From Pseudomonadota bacterium (GTDB taxonomy: Bacteria; Pseudomonadota; Gammaproteobacteria; Burkholderiales; Burkholderiaceae_B), in NCBI GenBank assembly GCA_023440825.1, contig JAEXRL010000020.1, positions 1-41,343 on the forward strand: 41,343 nt of DNA, given 5' to 3'. A program made the position numbers and the translations under genes. Under the pieces are notes generated by a model that ran no database searches, was not told where the DNA came from, and saw only the letters and a list, made by a program, of their open reading frames with translations. Positions 7,967 to 16,550 of this stretch are shown one piece after another; within the stretch, counting starts at the first letter, position 1, and each line of letters opens with the position of its first letter.

Positions 7967-8913
7967 TAGAAATTACGCTGTAAATCCATACCGCTATACA
8001 AATGCGCCACGTCTTGGGCATACCCATTAAAAGGCAATGTAGCCTGACGCGCCGCGAACAGACCAGAGCCAATTTTGCGCTCACTGGCCTGACTCCACCT
8101 GGGGTGAGCCACATCTGGATTCACGTTTGCAAAAAAACCATACTCATGCGGCGCTACCGCCATCCAGCTTGAGGTGGGCAAGTGTTCCACGAAACTGATA
8201 CGCACCAAAGATTTTGCCGATTTGAACCCATACTTCCAAGGCACCATTAAACGCAATGGCGCCCCATTCTGATTGGGCAGCACCTTGCCATACAAGCCTA
8301 GCACCAGCATGGCCAACGGGTGCATGGCCTCATCAATGCGCAGACCCTCGACATAGGGCCAGGTCAAAACACGGGACTGCAGACCGGGCATGCTTGCCTG
8401 ATCTGCCAAGGTTTCAAAACGCACGTATTTCGCTTTAGAGTTAGGCTGTACCTGACGCAGCAACACGGACAAAGAAAACCCTACCCATGGCACCACCATG
8501 GACCAAGCCTCGACACAACGCAAACGATAAATACGCTCTTCGAGCGGTGCCAAGCGACGCACCTGATCAATATCCAGCTCCAGCGGCTTGTCCACCTCTC
8601 CATCAAGCCGAATCACCCAAGGCTCGGTAGGCATAGCGCCCGCGTAGCGAGCGGGATCCTCCTTAGCCATGCCAAACTCATAGAAATTATTGTAATTGGT
8701 GATGTGCTTTTCAGCGGTAGGTGCCTCATCCACAGACCAGCGAGCGTTCCGTTTTGCCTCAAAGGGGCTAGCCTGCCCCCATGCCCGATAAGGCATGGCC
8801 ATAGACAGCAAGCCCAAACTACTGGCCCGCTGCAAATACGTTCTGCGCTCTTGCCACACTGACTCAGAGCTGATCTCAGAAGGTAGCACGGGCTTAGATT
8901 TCATTTTGTACAT
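7966..8913 (-). CDS. msrP: Periplasmic methionine sulfoxide reductase catalytic subunit (molybdopterin)
   Basis: Repairs oxidised methionines in envelope proteins using a molybdopterin cofactor and electrons from MsrQ. A Tat signal is visible: ERRTYLQ followed by a hydrophobic run ending AWGQA near residue 48. The sulfite-oxidase-like domain carries the molybdenum-coordinating cysteine in YRLRCVEAWSMVVPW (about residue 133). The frame is open to a GTG at 8919, but GGGAG at 8921-8925 lies 7 nt before the ATG at 8913, which is therefore chosen (315 residues). It is 74 bp after gph and overlaps msrQ, so it could be read from either a local promoter or rluC-gph. A 7-bp inverted repeat (ATGAGCT at 8937-8943, AGCTCAT at 8970-8976) lies in that gap. 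Confidence 0.96.
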   Translation of the reverse strand: MYKMKSKPVLPSEISSESVWQERRTYLQRASSLGLLSMAMPYRAWGQASPFEAKRNARWSVDEAPTAEKHITNYNNFYEFGMAKEDPARYAGAMPTEPWVIRLDGEVDKPLELDIDQVRRLAPLEERIYRLRCVEAWSMVVPWVGFSLSVLLRQVQPNSKAKYVRFETLADQASMPGLQSRVLTWPYVEGLRIDEAMHPLAMLVLGLYGKVLPNQNGAPLRLMVPWKYGFKSAKSLVRISFVEHLPTSSWMAVAPHEYGFFANVNPDVAHPRWSQASERKIGSGLFAARQATLPFNGYAQDVAHLYSGMDLQRNF

Positions 8914-8987
8914 GGACACACTCCCTATTCATACGCATGAGCTACTAAGGAATGGTTTTGAGCCTGCTGAGCTCATAAAGTTCAGCA

Positions 8988-9647
8988 CTAAGCCAAACGA
9001 TCCAGCATCCAATTCCGCATGTCGCTCACAGAGCGCACCAAAACGGTAGGCTGCGCCTGCTCAAGGGTGGCAATATCATGGGCACCGTACGTAACCGCCA
9101 TACTGTCCATCTGGGCGCGTCGCGCCATCTCGATGTCATGCGCTGTATCGCCCACCATAAGTACATCTTCTGGCTCCAGGCTTAATTCAAACAAAATTTG
9201 ATGCAACATTTCCGGATCTGGCTTGCTACGCGTTTCATCCGCGCAGCGGGTACTATCGAAAAATGTCGCTAAAGACGTCTGCTGCAACACTCGATTCAAG
9301 CCCTCGCGACTTTTCCCCGTAGCCACGGCTAGCAAGGCTCCGCGCTCGCGCAGTTCCCCCAACAAGGCGAAAACACCGTCAAATAACTTTAGGTGTGGAT
9401 CACGCTGAAAATAATGAAAACGATAACGCTGCAAAAACAAGGGCATGCGCTCGGCATCCAAATCGGGGACTGCGCGATACAGCGCGCTTTCCAACGACAA
9501 GCCTATTACCCAACTGGCCTGCGCCAGCGACGGCACGGCCAGCCCTACATCAGCAGCGGCTAACTGGATTGCCGTCGCTATAGAGTGGGTGGAGTCCATT
9601 ACGGTGCCATCCCAGTCGAACACGATAGCTGAATACGATTTACTCAC
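8988..9647 (-). CDS. gph: HAD-family hydrolase, phosphoglycolate phosphatase-like
   Basis: HAD superfamily phosphatase of the Gph/PGP branch, which removes phosphate from 2-phosphoglycolate. In this rluC-linked position the physiological substrate is not certain. Motif I is FDWDGTVMDS, motif II VATGKSREGLN, and motif IV VGDTAHDIEMA, with a lysine in TRSKPDPEML. Although the frame extends to an ATG at 9683, the GTG at 9647 is the better start: it overlaps the rluC stop as TAGTG and has GGAG 8 nt upstream, giving 219 residues with the catalytic aspartate close to the N-terminus as usual. The overlap implies coupled translation with rluC. Confidence 0.9.
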   Translation of the reverse strand: MSKSYSAIVFDWDGTVMDSTHSIATAIQLAAADVGLAVPSLAQASWVIGLSLESALYRAVPDLDAERMPLFLQRYRFHYFQRDPHLKLFDGVFALLGELRERGALLAVATGKSREGLNRVLQQTSLATFFDSTRCADETRSKPDPEMLHQILFELSLEPEDVLMVGDTAHDIEMARRAQMDSMAVTYGAHDIATLEQAQPTVLVRSVSDMRNWMLDRLA

Positions 9648-10612
9648 TACATTGACTCCAAGACATGAAGAATCTGCTGACACTCTTTAGGCAAAGGCGC
9701 TTGCAGCGCCAAGGCCTCACCAGTCAGCGGATGGGGGAACTCTAAACGCTCTGCATGCAAAAACATACGCTTAAAACCCAGACGACTAAATTGTTGGCGC
9801 ACGTGATCATCACCGTATTTATCATCCCCAACAATCGGAAAGCCCTGGTGAGCCAAATGGACACGAATCTGGTGGGTACGCCCCGTCTTGAGCTCTGCCT
9901 GCAATAGGCTGTACTGTCCGTAGCGATGCTGTAAGTTAAATATGGTGTGCGCCGGCCGCCCCTCAGGGTCGACTTTCACACGCCGCTCTCCCTGAGCAGT
10001 TAACCACCGCAATAAGGGCAGGCGTACATGCTGCCTATCGTTCACCCAGTCACCCTGCACCAGAGCCAAATAATATTTATGCGCAGTAATTTGTCTGAAC
10101 ATGTCATGTAAAGCCAACAAAGCACTGCGTTTTTTAGCAATGATCAGTAAGCCTGATGTATCACGATCCAGACGATGCGCCAGTTCCAAAAAGCGCTCTT
10201 TAGGGCGTGCCGCCCGCATCTGCTCAATCACCCCAAACGAGACCCCACTGCCACCATGCACTGCCACGCCAGCGGGTTTATTAATCACCACAATGGCGTC
10301 ATCCTCAAAAACGACAGGAAACGCGGTAGGCGGCACCCAAGGCTCATCCTTGGGCTCGGGCAAGCGCATGGGGGGGATACGGACGGCATCACCGATTTGT
10401 AAGCGATAGTCATTCGTTACCCGCCCCTTATTCACTCTTACCTGCCCACCACGAATAGCTTTATAAATGTGGCTTTTTGGTACGCCTTTACACTCTCGCA
10501 GCAAAAAATTATCGATGCGCTGCCCCGCATGGGTCTCATCAACTTGTAACATTCTGACGCTAGGAGAGGGGTTTCTTGAATCTAATGGTTTGCGCATAAG
10601 TAAAACAGGCAT
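9647..10612 (-). CDS. rluC: 23S rRNA pseudouridine synthase RluC
   Basis: Converts uridines to pseudouridine in 23S rRNA (positions 955, 2504 and 2580 in E. coli). An N-terminal S4 RNA-binding domain (about residues 20-80) contains AGQRIDNFLLRECKGVPKSH, very close to E. coli RluC. The catalytic aspartate is in the RluA-type motif AHRLDRDTSGLLIIAKK, and TGRTHQIRVHLAHQGFPIVGDDKYG is typical of the family. The 321-residue frame begins at an ATG at 10612. ATGs at 10597 and 10552 are alternatives, and no strong Shine-Dalgarno decides between them. The start lies on top of the predicted rne promoter on the opposite strand. Confidence 0.95.
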   Translation of the reverse strand: MPVLLMRKPLDSRNPSPSVRMLQVDETHAGQRIDNFLLRECKGVPKSHIYKAIRGGQVRVNKGRVTNDYRLQIGDAVRIPPMRLPEPKDEPWVPPTAFPVVFEDDAIVVINKPAGVAVHGGSGVSFGVIEQMRAARPKERFLELAHRLDRDTSGLLIIAKKRSALLALHDMFRQITAHKYYLALVQGDWVNDRQHVRLPLLRWLTAQGERRVKVDPEGRPAHTIFNLQHRYGQYSLLQAELKTGRTHQIRVHLAHQGFPIVGDDKYGDDHVRQQFSRLGFKRMFLHAERLEFPHPLTGEALALQAPLPKECQQILHVLESM

Positions 10613-10617
10613 ATAAT
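10590..10617 (+). promoter_or_regulatory. Predicted sigma-70 promoter of rne
   Basis: TTGCGC (10590-10595) and a perfect TATAAT (10612-10617) are separated by 16 bp. The expected transcription start is near 10624, giving a leader of about 475 nt before the rne ATG. The -35 and spacer lie inside the 5' coding end of the divergent rluC. Confidence 0.65.
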
Positions 10618-10623
10618 CGCTTC

Positions 10624-11099
10624 AGCCTATGAAAGCTGAGACAAGGTCGGACGTAGAGATGCAACGGTTGCGTCTCCGTCTGAATCGACAGGGTCTTATA
10701 TTGTATGCCTGAGTACCAGCTTTCGGGTCATAAGGTCGCCGGGGTAGGCCCTGAAAATGAAAGTCGTGTGGCATTTGCCCGCTTTCCAGGATGTTTTCCA
10801 CCCGCGTGCGGCGCTGAGTTTCTGCACAGAATGTCCCGCTCTTTTTGCACCAGGCGCATATTTACCTAATTATGCGACTGCCGTTCCCAGCATTTTTTTA
10901 TCCGTCGTCCACTAACCGTGAAAATGACTTTACTGCTGATTGAACCCCGCACTCCGGTGCGCAACGTGCCACTCCCGACTTAACGGAGGGCAGGGTTCTG
11001 ACCCTGCTCTTTACTGCTGCAGTAAATTGCGCCACACACCGAGTGACCCGCGGTCGCGTATCGACTATCGATACGCCATGACTACGGAGAAACACACTC
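10624..11099 (+). promoter_or_regulatory. Long structured 5' leader of rne (putative autoregulatory element)
   Basis: The 487 bp between rluC and rne hold no gene on either strand that I can support. The predicted transcript folds into several hairpins seen directly: 10650-10680 (GAGATGCAA paired with TTGCGTCTC, extended by GACG/CGTC), 10948-10961 (CGCAC, UCCG tetraloop, GTGCG), 10987-11010 (GCAGGGT/ACCCTGC with flanking pairs), the palindrome 11010-11026, and 11056-11076 (GCGTATCGA, CTA, TCGATACGC), which ends 9 nt before the GGAG ribosome-binding site at 11086-11089. A seven-T run (10893-10899) could be a single-stranded U-rich cleavage site. The 11-mer CTTTACTGCTG occurs twice (10928-10938, 11009-11019). 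By analogy with E. coli rne, feedback by RNase E cleavage of this leader is inferred. Confidence 0.6.
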
Positions 11100-14000
11100 A
11101 TGAAACGCATGTTGTTCAATGCGACGCATCAAGAAGAATTACGCGTTGCTATTGTCGACGGTCAAAAGCTTATTGACCTCGACATTGAAAGTGCCGGGCG
11201 CGAACAGCGCAAAGGCAATATTTACAAAGGGGTCATTACCCGTATCGAGCCTGGCCTAGAGGCCTGCTTTGTCAGCTATGGTGAAGAGCGTCACGGTTTT
11301 CTGCCGTTCAAGGAAGTGGCTCGCAGCTACTTTAAAGAAGGGGTAGATGTACGCGGTGCACGCATTCAAGATGCGCTTAGCGAAGGGCAAGAGCTGATTA
11401 TTCAGGTTGAAAAAGAAGAGCGCGGCAATAAAGGTGCAGCGCTGACCACTTTTATTTCTCTGGCTGGTCGCTATCTGGTCTTGATGCCAAACAATCCTCG
11501 TGGTGGTGGTGTATCACGCCGCGTTGAGGGCGAAGACAGACAAGAGCTGCGCGAAGCGATGGACCAGCTCAACACCCCTCAGGGCATGAGCATTATTGCT
11601 CGCACGGCGGGTATAGGGCGTAGCGTAGAAGAGTTGCAATGGGACTTGAACTACCTGATGCAACTTTGGACAGCCATTGATCAGGCGGCGCGTGACAATG
11701 CAGCCCCCATTCTGATTTATCTGGAGTCCAGCCTAGTCATACGCGCCATACGTGACTACTTTTCTCCCGACATCGGAGAAATTCTCATCGACACCGATGA
11801 AATCTACACCCAGGCCAGTGCCTTTATGGGTGTGGTCATGCCCGACAATATGCATCGGGTCAAAATGTACCACGATGACACTCCCCTGTTCTCACGCTTC
11901 CAAATCGAACACCAGATCGAGACAGCGTACTCGCGTACAGTTCAACTACCATCTGGCGGTGCCGTAGTCATTGACCACACCGAAGCATTGGTGGCCATTG
12001 ACGTGAACTCAGCACGCTCAACGCGTGGTGCCGACATCGAAGAAACTGCTTTGCGCACCAATCTGGAAGCCGCCGACGAGGTTGCCCGCCAATTGCGTCT
12101 GCGCGATCTGGGCGGTCTGATTGTCATCGATTTCATTGATATGGAAGATGGCAAGAATCAACGCGCCATCGAACAACGCCTGCGCGACGCACTACACTTG
12201 GATCGTGCACGCGTACAAATGGGCAAAATTTCCCGTTTTGGCTTAATGGAGCTATCGCGTCAGCGTCTGCGTCCTGCCCTGAATGAAGGCTCACACGTAA
12301 CCTGCCCTCGCTGTACCGGCACTGGCGTTATTCGCGACGCCGAATCCAGCGCATTGCATGTGCTGCGCCTGCTTCAGGAAGAGGCCATGAAAGAAGGCAC
12401 GGCCGCCCTGCACGCACAAGTGCCTGTGGATGTGGCAACCTTCCTACTCAATGAAAAACGTAGCGATATCACGAAGATCGAAACTCGTCTGAACGTTAAC
12501 TTACTGCTCATTCCTAACAAGTTTCTGGAAACCCCTCACCATGTGATTGAGCGTTTACGGCACGACGATCCACGTCTGGATGAAATTCGCAGCAGCTACG
12601 AACAAGTACAGCAGCCCGAGCAACCCACCACGTTGCTCCCGCACCGTACACACGAAAGTAAGCCGCGCCCTGAAGCGCTGGTTAAAGGCATTACACCTAC
12701 CCAACCAGCGCCCAGCCCTAAACCTGCCCCAGTGGCAGCACCCGTCGCAACAACCGGTCTATTGCGTCGCCTGATCAACTGGTTAACAGGTGCCGATACC
12801 GCAGACAAAAAAACCACTCACGACGTAAAAAAAAGCGACACACAACGACGCCATCGACGCAGCGAAGGTGCACAGCGCCATTCGCAAGATCGCAACCGAC
12901 AGCGACGTGGGCAACGCACTCCTGCTGGTGAAGAAAAGAGCAGTAAAGAGGCAGCCAGTGGCAATCGTACGGGCCGACGTCGCAATCAGCAGCCAGCCAA
13001 CCCGCGCGAAGAAATCGCGCCCACACGCCAGCAAACTGCAGCGCAGCTCGAAAAAGCTCGCCCTGAGCACAGCGAAGTCAAAACTGACGACTCCCAGATC
13101 GGCACGCGCGGCCGTGGACGCCGTGGACGTGGCCGTCAACGACGCGACGAGCAGGCGCTGACACAAACTGATATTGAACAGCAAAACACCCTCAATACAG
13201 ATCTTGAGCACACCTCAGCACCCACAGAGCAAGCACCTGTAGCGGTCAAAACGGCCGTCTCAGTGGCCGCACCTGCCGCTGCGCTAGCAACCGCTGCCCA
13301 AGAAGCTTTCGATAATGAAAGCGACGGCGCAGACGAGCTCAATACAGAAGACGGCGTGGATCAAGCGGATCCTGAGGCACAAGATGGCAACGCGCTGGAT
13401 CCTGAGCGCAAGCGTCGCCGCCGTCGTAGCCGTCGCGGTCGTCGCCAAAATGACAATCAGGGAGCCGTGGAGCAAGCTAGCGAGCCTAACACTGAAACCA
13501 GCCAGCATGCCTTTGTACCGCATGAAACGCCTGCGTTTAACCCAGAAGCTCTGGAGCACGCACAAAGTCAGGCTCCATCAGCCCCCCAGGTGCAAACCCA
13601 GGTCGCTGAGCCTGCCACCCGCTCCTCTGCTCCTGCAGAACGCGCTGAAGCGGTAGTCAGCAGCCAGGCACCTGAGCCGTTGACTGAGCCAACACAAGCG
13701 GCTCACCCAAGCATCACAGTGCAAGAGCCTGTCGTCGCCGCCACTGAGCCCAGCACAGCCCCAGCGTTCACGCAGATAGAAACTGCAGCAGTTGCAGAAA
13801 ACACTACAGCAGCGCAAGACCTTGCTGTGGACACACCTGCAACAACGGACACAGACTTAGACAGCACCCAGCCTGTGAACGAGGCAGTACAGCCACCTGC
13901 TACCGTTACCGCCGAGCCCCCCGTACTGACCCAGGTCATTACGCAAGCCCCTGCCGTGAATCAGGAACAGCCCATGCTCAGCGCCACGACGCCAACTGAG

Positions 14001-14522
14001 CCCGAAGAAACTGTTCAAGTAACTGAGGAATTTACGGCAACGCAGCCTGAGCCAAGCCCTACCGTCCAGCCTGCCGCAGAGCAAGTCCTTACTGCTGTGG
14101 AAAGCCAAGCAGACAGCCTAACAACTGCTGCAGCTGACATAGTCGAGACGACAACAGAGCCTGTAGGCGCTCAGACTGTAGAACAAGAGCCCAAAGAGCT
14201 TGAGCCTACTCCTGCGCAAGCTCTAGAGGTAGCTCATGACGCCGTCATACCGCATAGTGCAAATAGCTATTCCGCCCCCATAGAAACGGTCTCGGAATCC
14301 GCTGCCCCTGCCACAGAGGAAGATCAGGCGCTTACATCGTCCACAGTGGACGATAAGCTTGAAAAAATGTTGGCTTCAGCAGGTATACAGCTAGTAGAGA
14401 CCAAAGCCGTGGCTAGCAATACGACTGATACCACTCAAAAAGTGAAACTGGGACGCCCACGCAAAAGCGTCAGCAAACCTGTTGAGTCGGTATTAAAACA
14501 GGTAGAAACCAGCGACGAATAA
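11100..14522 (+). CDS. rne: Ribonuclease E
   Basis: Essential endoribonuclease for mRNA decay and rRNA/tRNA processing and the likely scaffold of a degradosome. The N-terminal half (about residues 1-520) is strongly conserved: an S1 domain near 36-118, catalytic aspartates D301 (VAIDVNSARSTRGAD) and D344 (IVIDFIDMED), and the zinc-link C402 and C405 in CPRCTGTG. The C-terminal 600 or so residues are low complexity: arginine-rich patches (GRGRRGRGRQRR, RKRRRRRSRRGRRQ) likely bind RNA, followed by long Ala/Thr/Glu/Pro/Gln-rich sequence, presumably disordered. Total length is 1140 residues, a little longer than E. coli RNase E. It starts at ATG 11100 with GGAG 10 nt upstream and ends in a strong intrinsic terminator. 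Confidence 0.98.
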   Translation: MKRMLFNATHQEELRVAIVDGQKLIDLDIESAGREQRKGNIYKGVITRIEPGLEACFVSYGEERHGFLPFKEVARSYFKEGVDVRGARIQDALSEGQELIIQVEKEERGNKGAALTTFISLAGRYLVLMPNNPRGGGVSRRVEGEDRQELREAMDQLNTPQGMSIIARTAGIGRSVEELQWDLNYLMQLWTAIDQAARDNAAPILIYLESSLVIRAIRDYFSPDIGEILIDTDEIYTQASAFMGVVMPDNMHRVKMYHDDTPLFSRFQIEHQIETAYSRTVQLPSGGAVVIDHTEALVAIDVNSARSTRGADIEETALRTNLEAADEVARQLRLRDLGGLIVIDFIDMEDGKNQRAIEQRLRDALHLDRARVQMGKISRFGLMELSRQRLRPALNEGSHVTCPRCTGTGVIRDAESSALHVLRLLQEEAMKEGTAALHAQVPVDVATFLLNEKRSDITKIETRLNVNLLLIPNKFLETPHHVIERLRHDDPRLDEIRSSYEQVQQPEQPTTLLPHRTHESKPRPEALVKGITPTQPAPSPKPAPVAAPVATTGLLRRLINWLTGADTADKKTTHDVKKSDTQRRHRRSEGAQRHSQDRNRQRRGQRTPAGEEKSSKEAASGNRTGRRRNQQPANPREEIAPTRQQTAAQLEKARPEHSEVKTDDSQIGTRGRGRRGRGRQRRDEQALTQTDIEQQNTLNTDLEHTSAPTEQAPVAVKTAVSVAAPAAALATAAQEAFDNESDGADELNTEDGVDQADPEAQDGNALDPERKRRRRRSRRGRRQNDNQGAVEQASEPNTETSQHAFVPHETPAFNPEALEHAQSQAPSAPQVQTQVAEPATRSSAPAERAEAVVSSQAPEPLTEPTQAAHPSITVQEPVVAATEPSTAPAFTQIETAAVAENTTAAQDLAVDTPATTDTDLDSTQPVNEAVQPPATVTAEPPVLTQVITQAPAVNQEQPMLSATTPTEPEETVQVTEEFTATQPEPSPTVQPAAEQVLTAVESQADSLTTAAADIVETTTEPVGAQTVEQEPKELEPTPAQALEVAHDAVIPHSANSYSAPIETVSESAAPATEEDQALTSSTVDDKLEKMLASAGIQLVETKAVASNTTDTTQKVKLGRPRKSVSKPVESVLKQVETSDE

Positions 14523-14550
14523 GTTCGGTTTTTATATATCAGTGCAATGA

Positions 14551-14588
14551 CACCTCAATAATCATTCAGATTATTGAGGTGTTTTTTT
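14551..14588 (+). terminator. Intrinsic terminator of rne
   Basis: Perfect 12-bp stem CACCTCAATAAT (14551-14562) and ATTATTGAGGTG (14570-14581) with a 7-nt loop, followed by seven Ts. It starts 28 bp after the rne stop codon. Confidence 0.93.
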
Positions 14589-14621
14589 ATCCGCGCATAA
14601 CGCCGCAGCAAGAGCTAGCAT

Positions 14622-14650
14622 AAAAAAATCCCTGCTAAAAGCAGGGATTT
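14622..14650 (-). terminator. Intrinsic terminator downstream of accD (minus strand)
   Basis: Stem AAATCCCTGC (14626-14635) and GCAGGGATTT (14641-14650) with loop TAAAA. Read on the minus strand it is followed by seven Ts (the A run 14622-14628). It is about 60 bp beyond the accD stop and would end the trpB-trpA-accD transcript, showing that no further gene follows accD in this operon. Confidence 0.88.
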
Positions 14651-14712
14651 CTGTGCCCAAGGCAGTTTACAGCAAGCTGGGCTAACAACAAGCCAGGTTC
14701 GGCATCATGCCC

Positions 14713-15588
14713 TTATAAATCGGACACTGCCTCGGCCGGCTGGCGTGTCAGCAAGGCCAACAACTGCGCAAGCTCTAGGCGCATTTCACGACGATCCACC
14801 ACCATATCCACCGCCCCCTTTTCCAACAGGAACTCGGCGCGCTGAAAACCCTCTGGTAGTTTTTCACGTACGGTTTGTTCAATAACACGCGGACCAGCAA
14901 AACCAATTAATGCATTAGGCTCAGCAATGACAATATCGCCCATAAACGCAAAACTGGCCGACACACCGCCCATGGTCGGATCAGTCAGAACACTGATGAA
15001 TGGTAGGCCTGCCTCTGAGAGCTCAGCCAACATAGCATTAGTCTTGGCCATTTGCATCAAAGAAAACAGACTTTCCTGCATGCGCGCACCACCGGAGGCG
15101 GCCACACACACAAAGGCGCTGCGGTTTTCTATCGCTGCCCGCACACCACGCGCAAAACGCTCACCCACCACTGAACCCATGGAACCAGCCATGTACTCAA
15201 ACTCAAAGCAGGCTAGCACCGCCGGCACCGCCAAGATTGTGCCACTGACCACAACCATGGCTTCTGTTTCGCCCGTTTGCTTGGTCGCTTCGCTAACACG
15301 TTCGGTGTATTTACGTGAATCCCGGAATTTCAAGGGATCGGTTGGACGCGTATTAGCGCCAATTTCCACTTGGCCTTCAGGGTCTAAAATGGCCTTAATT
15401 CTGGCCCTAGCACCAATACGCATGTGATGGTTGCACTTGGGACAGACGTTCAAGGTTGCCTGCAAATCCTCTTTGTAGAGTACAGATTCACAAGACGGGC
15501 ACTTCACCCACAGCCCTTCTGGTACCCGACGACTGCTCGCAGGGTTACGATGTATACGCGGCGGGAGAATTTTCTCGATCCAGCTCAT
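14713..15588 (-). CDS. accD: Acetyl-CoA carboxylase carboxyltransferase subunit beta
   Basis: Beta subunit of the carboxyltransferase that, with AccA, moves CO2 from carboxybiotin to acetyl-CoA to make malonyl-CoA. A four-cysteine zinc ribbon is visible at C30, C33, C49 and C52 (VKCPSC and NVCPKC). The crotonase-like core contains ASGGARMQESLFSLMQMAK and MGGVSASFAF. The frame can be extended to a TTG at 15612, but MSWIEKILPP at ATG 15588 is the family N-terminus and has AGGA 7 nt upstream. Length is then 291 residues. It lies 112 bp after trpA on the same strand. In many betaproteobacteria folC follows accD; here a terminator follows instead. Confidence 0.96.
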   Translation of the reverse strand: MSWIEKILPPRIHRNPASSRRVPEGLWVKCPSCESVLYKEDLQATLNVCPKCNHHMRIGARARIKAILDPEGQVEIGANTRPTDPLKFRDSRKYTERVSEATKQTGETEAMVVVSGTILAVPAVLACFEFEYMAGSMGSVVGERFARGVRAAIENRSAFVCVAASGGARMQESLFSLMQMAKTNAMLAELSEAGLPFISVLTDPTMGGVSASFAFMGDIVIAEPNALIGFAGPRVIEQTVREKLPEGFQRAEFLLEKGAVDMVVDRREMRLELAQLLALLTRQPAEAVSDL

Positions 15589-15700
15589 TGGGAGATCCTG
15601 TTTGTCTGCCAAACGCTCGTGCGTTCGGCCTTATTCTTTAAAAGCGTAGCCACTTAACATGACAAAGCACACAATTCTAATCGCAAATAGGCCTTAGCAC

Positions 15701-16534
15701 CTAATTATCCAGTGCATGCCTAACGGTAGACAACCACTGCGCCGCAGCATGCACAGCCGCGGCATCTGCTTCTTTGGCTGGCCGATCCGCTAACTGTTGC
15801 ATGATCTGCTCCATCGTTTCGATGAGCTTAGAACCTATGACTACCGCATCAGCATGCTCGCCAATGCGCCGGGCACTTTCAGGGTCCCGAATTCCAAAGC
15901 CTACCCCAACGGGGATTTTGACATGCTGACGTATACGCTGCAGTTGGCGCGTAACGTCATCCACATCCAGCTTGCCTGAACCCGTTACCCCTTTCAAGGA
16001 CACATAGTACACATAGCCTTTAGCCAATTCAGCCACTTTCTGTATGCGTGCATCGGTGGAGGTAGGGGCCAATAGGAAAATAGGATCAATCCCTGCTTCG
16101 CTGAGCATGTGTGCAAACTCCTCACACTCCTCTGGTGGATAGTCTACAGTTAGCACACCATCCACGCCTGCTTCAGCCGCTGCATGGGCGAACTGCGCCT
16201 GCCCCATACTTTCGATAGGATTAGCGTAACCCATGAGAACGACTGGTGTTTGCTCGTCGATTTGCCTAAATTGCGCCACCAGCTCCAGCACCTTGCGCAA
16301 GCCCACGCCTCGAGCAATCGCCCGCTCAGCCGCCCTTTGTATAACAGGACCATCCGCACTAGGGTCAGAAAAAGGCACCCCTAGCTCAATAATATCGGCT
16401 CCCGCCTGTGTCAAGGCATGCATAAGCGCCACGGTAGACGGCACAGAGGGATCGCCGGTAGTGATATAAGGCACCAGGGCACAGCGGCCTTCCAAACGCT
16501 CAAACGCGGCTTTTAAACGAACATTGCTAGTCAT
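15701..16534 (-). CDS. trpA: Tryptophan synthase alpha chain
   Basis: Cleaves indole-3-glycerol phosphate to indole and glyceraldehyde-3-phosphate, channelling indole to TrpB. The TIM-barrel protein has 277 residues. The catalytic glutamate and aspartate are in IIELGVPFSDPSADGPVIQ (near residues 51 and 62). Phosphate-binding loops are seen in YYVSLKGVTGSGKLD and VGVGFGIRDPESA. It starts 16 bp after the trpB stop codon, consistent with one transcript and a paired alpha2-beta2 complex. Confidence 0.97.
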   Translation of the reverse strand: MTSNVRLKAAFERLEGRCALVPYITTGDPSVPSTVALMHALTQAGADIIELGVPFSDPSADGPVIQRAAERAIARGVGLRKVLELVAQFRQIDEQTPVVLMGYANPIESMGQAQFAHAAAEAGVDGVLTVDYPPEECEEFAHMLSEAGIDPIFLLAPTSTDARIQKVAELAKGYVYYVSLKGVTGSGKLDVDDVTRQLQRIRQHVKIPVGVGFGIRDPESARRIGEHADAVVIGSKLIETMEQIMQQLADRPAKEADAAAVHAAAQWLSTVRHALDN

Positions 16535-16550
16535 AGTTGTACCTGATGTA

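Noticed and set aside
8320..8862. 180-codon plus-strand frame opposite msrP
   Set aside because: msrP is certain from its Tat signal and active-site cysteine; the opposite frame has no features.
10855..10899. Premature intrinsic terminator in the rne leader
   Set aside because: The CGCATA/TATGCG stem (10855-10876) ends about 16 nt before the T7 run, too far for intrinsic termination.
11078..11176. Upstream ATG overlapping the rne start in another frame
   Set aside because: It spans the rne ribosome-binding site and encodes a short unrecognisable peptide; it looks like chance.
12775..13565. Several overlapping open frames on both strands within the rne 3' half
   Set aside because: They come from the biased codon use of the Arg/Ala/Glu-rich tail; none has recognisable domains or ribosome-binding sites.
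14927..15427. 166-codon plus-strand frame opposite accD
   Set aside because: Shadow of a well-conserved gene.
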